From NCBI GenBank assembly GCA_000708525.1, contig JMRP01000004.1, positions 62,001 through 126,000 on the forward strand: DNA of 64,000 nt, in the 5' to 3' direction. How positions within the stretch are numbered: position 1 is the stretch's first letter; each line of letters starts with the position of its first letter. A program made the position numbers and the translations under genes. A model generated the notes under the pieces. It saw nothing but the letters and a program-made list of their open reading frames with translations. It was not told where the DNA came from and searched no databases. Positions 63,043-64,000 of the stretch are shown in pieces. This stretch comes from Cyanobium sp. CACIAM 14. Lineage in GTDB: Bacteria > Cyanobacteriota > Cyanobacteriia > PCC-6307 > Cyanobiaceae.

Positions 63043-63372
63043 ATGGACTTTCAGACCTACCAGCGGCGCTCCCGTGAGACCGCGCGCTATCCCGACGCGG
63101 GGGACAACCCCATCTACCCCACCCTGGGACTCTGCGGCGAGGCCGGAGAGGTGGCGGACAAGGTGAAGAAGGTGCTGCGCGACCGCGGCGGCCAGTTCAG
63201 CCCGGAGGTTCGTGACGACCTGCTGCTGGAACTGGGAGACGTGCTCTGGTACGTCGCCCAGCTGGCCACCGAACTGGGCCTCGATCTGGAGACCGTGGCC
63301 AGCGCCAACCTCGCCAAGCTGGCCAGCCGGGCGGACCGTAACGTGATCGGAGGCAGCGGCGACCGGCGTTGA
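63043..63372 (+). CDS. MazG-like nucleotide pyrophosphohydrolase
   Basis: 109 residues. TLGLCGEAGEVADKVKKVLR and LLLELGDVLWYVAQLATELG give the E-x2-E ... E-x2-D metal-binding helices of the all-alpha NTP pyrophosphohydrolase (MazG) fold. Single-domain members hydrolyse non-canonical or excess NTPs. It is divergent from pyk with about 60 bases between starts. Similar single-domain proteins occur in cyanobacteria and cyanophages. Confidence 0.8.
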   Translation: MDFQTYQRRSRETARYPDAGDNPIYPTLGLCGEAGEVADKVKKVLRDRGGQFSPEVRDDLLLELGDVLWYVAQLATELGLDLETVASANLAKLASRADRNVIGGSGDRR

Positions 63373-63437
63373 GGCAACGAAAGATCCGGCCGACAGAGAC
63401 TGCGCCAACAGAGCCCCCCCTGCAGGAGACCCGGCCG

Positions 63438-63917
63438 ATGAACGGGCTGCTCCGGCTGCTCACCGCGCTCGCCCTGGGATTGGTCCTGCTGCTGGCCGCC
63501 CCAGCCCGGGCCCGGGCCGCCGATCTGCAGGTGTCGGACGTGGTGCTGGAGCTCTGCCCCAGCGGCGATCTGGCCACCCAGCCGGACCTGGCCAGGCCCA
63601 TGGGTGCCAGCTGCTGGGCCCTGCGGGGGGTGGTGCTGAATCCAGGTTCCAGGCCCGTCGTGGACACCGACGTGTTCGGCCTGATCCTGGATGCCAGCGG
63701 CGAACCCGTGCTTCCCAACCGGAGCCGGGTGGGCTCCATCGGCGACATCCCTCCCGGCCGCTCCAGCTTTGCACTGCGGCTGGCGGTGCCCGCCGGAACC
63801 CCCGGTCCCCTGCGGTCGGTGAAGGTCCGTGCCAGGGGATTCAACGCGCCGGTGCGCAGCCGCGCCGGGGTTGACGACGAACTTCTGCCCCTGGAGCAGG
63901 GCCTCGCCGCGTCCTGA
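63438..63917 (+). CDS. Secreted protein of unknown function
   Basis: 159 residues from ATG 63438 with GGAGA upstream. Signal peptide LLRLLTALALGLVLLLAAPARARA, cleavage at ARA|ADL. The mature part (LQVSDVVLELCPSGDL, GASCWALRGVVLNPGSRPVV, VLPNRSRVGSIGDIPPGRSS, FALRLAVPAGTPGPLRSVKV) looks like a single immunoglobulin-like beta sandwich with two cysteines that could form a disulfide. Not assigned to a known enzyme. It follows the MazG-like gene closely and may share its transcript. Confidence 0.6.
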   Translation: MNGLLRLLTALALGLVLLLAAPARARAADLQVSDVVLELCPSGDLATQPDLARPMGASCWALRGVVLNPGSRPVVDTDVFGLILDASGEPVLPNRSRVGSIGDIPPGRSSFALRLAVPAGTPGPLRSVKVRARGFNAPVRSRAGVDDELLPLEQGLAAS

Positions 63918-63950
63918 GGACAGCTCACGGCAGGCCCCGCCGGCGATGCC

Positions 63951-64000
63951 TCAGTAAGCCAGGCCAGCGGAGAGGGTGGCGATGGAGGCCCCCAGCAGGC
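63951..64000 (-). CDS. 3' end of an unidentified gene, cut by the window edge
   Basis: The minus strand ends in LLGASIATLSAGLAY followed by TGA (63951-63953). This hydrophobic stretch looks like the last helix of a membrane protein. Too little remains to name it. Confidence 0.35.
   Translation of the reverse strand, partial: LLGASIATLSAGLAY

Overview
The window comes from a GC-rich unicellular cyanobacterium, most likely a Cyanobium-like picocyanobacterium (alpha-cyanobacterial Synechococcus/Cyanobium lineage). This placement is an inference from gene content. The window has petN, thf1/psb29, a CPP1-like chaperone, DUF3531, DUF1830 and DUF2103 proteins, a class II B12-dependent ribonucleotide reductase (nrdJ), cofH, and tightly packed genes with many start/stop overlaps. 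Most of the window is ordinary chromosomal backbone, with three accessory regions set into it.

Layout. 1-5.6 kb: rsmE (cut by the window edge), DUF3531, an ABC ATPase, hslO (frameshifted), CPP1-like, a small protein and prfC. 5.75-8.3 kb: an AT-richer block with a MinD/ParA-type ATPase, a polytopic membrane protein (ATGA-coupled) and, facing them, a cyclic-nucleotide-binding protein with a coiled coil. 8.4-12.4 kb: a secreted metalloprotease-like gene broken by an in-frame TAG, a methyltransferase and nrdJ. 12.5-15.7 kb: a second AT-richer block that matches the Pseudomonas SiaABCD signalling operon in content and order: PP2C phosphatase, HATPase-type kinase, DUF1987 switch protein and GGDEF diguanylate cyclase. 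15.9-18.2 kb: a Ca2+/H+ antiporter and a pentapeptide membrane protein (frameshifted). 18.3-20 kb: tRNA-Ser(UGA) followed by a decayed PAS-GGDEF gene and a further gene-poor, decayed stretch.

20-32.2 kb is an organosulfur scavenging island. It holds a cytosolic type I sulfatase, three SsuA-like binding proteins, two complete SsuB/SsuC ATPase-permease pairs, an alkanesulfonate monooxygenase (SsuD) and an SfnB/DszC-like flavin monooxygenase. An inverted repeat of LysR-box form (T-N11-A) lies upstream of ssuD. The genes would import sulfonates or sulfate esters and release sulfite or sulfate in the cytoplasm. No SsuE-type flavin reductase, formylglycine-generating enzyme or regulator gene is visible in the window.

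32.5-37.9 kb is the ligase-associated DNA repair set (exonuclease, ATP-dependent ligase and Lhr-like helicase). From 37.9 kb to the end the window returns to backbone: nadA, a metallophosphoesterase, a glycosyltransferase-like protein, a secreted lysozyme-like protein, a TPM/Psb32-like protein, a MidA-like methyltransferase, DUF4912, aroB, recQ, a lone sugar-ABC permease, purK (frameshifted), a nitroreductase, clpS, petN, cofH, thf1, clpP, ftsH, a MacB-type permease, pyk and a MazG-like protein. The thf1-clpP-ftsH group brings together thylakoid and PSII proteostasis functions.

Four genes (hslO, the pentapeptide protein, the methyltransferase at 20 kb and purK) each lose frame by one base in a G or C run. 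The shared pattern points to homopolymer sequencing errors more than to four independent gene deaths. No CRISPR array, insertion sequence, rRNA gene or replication origin was recognised.
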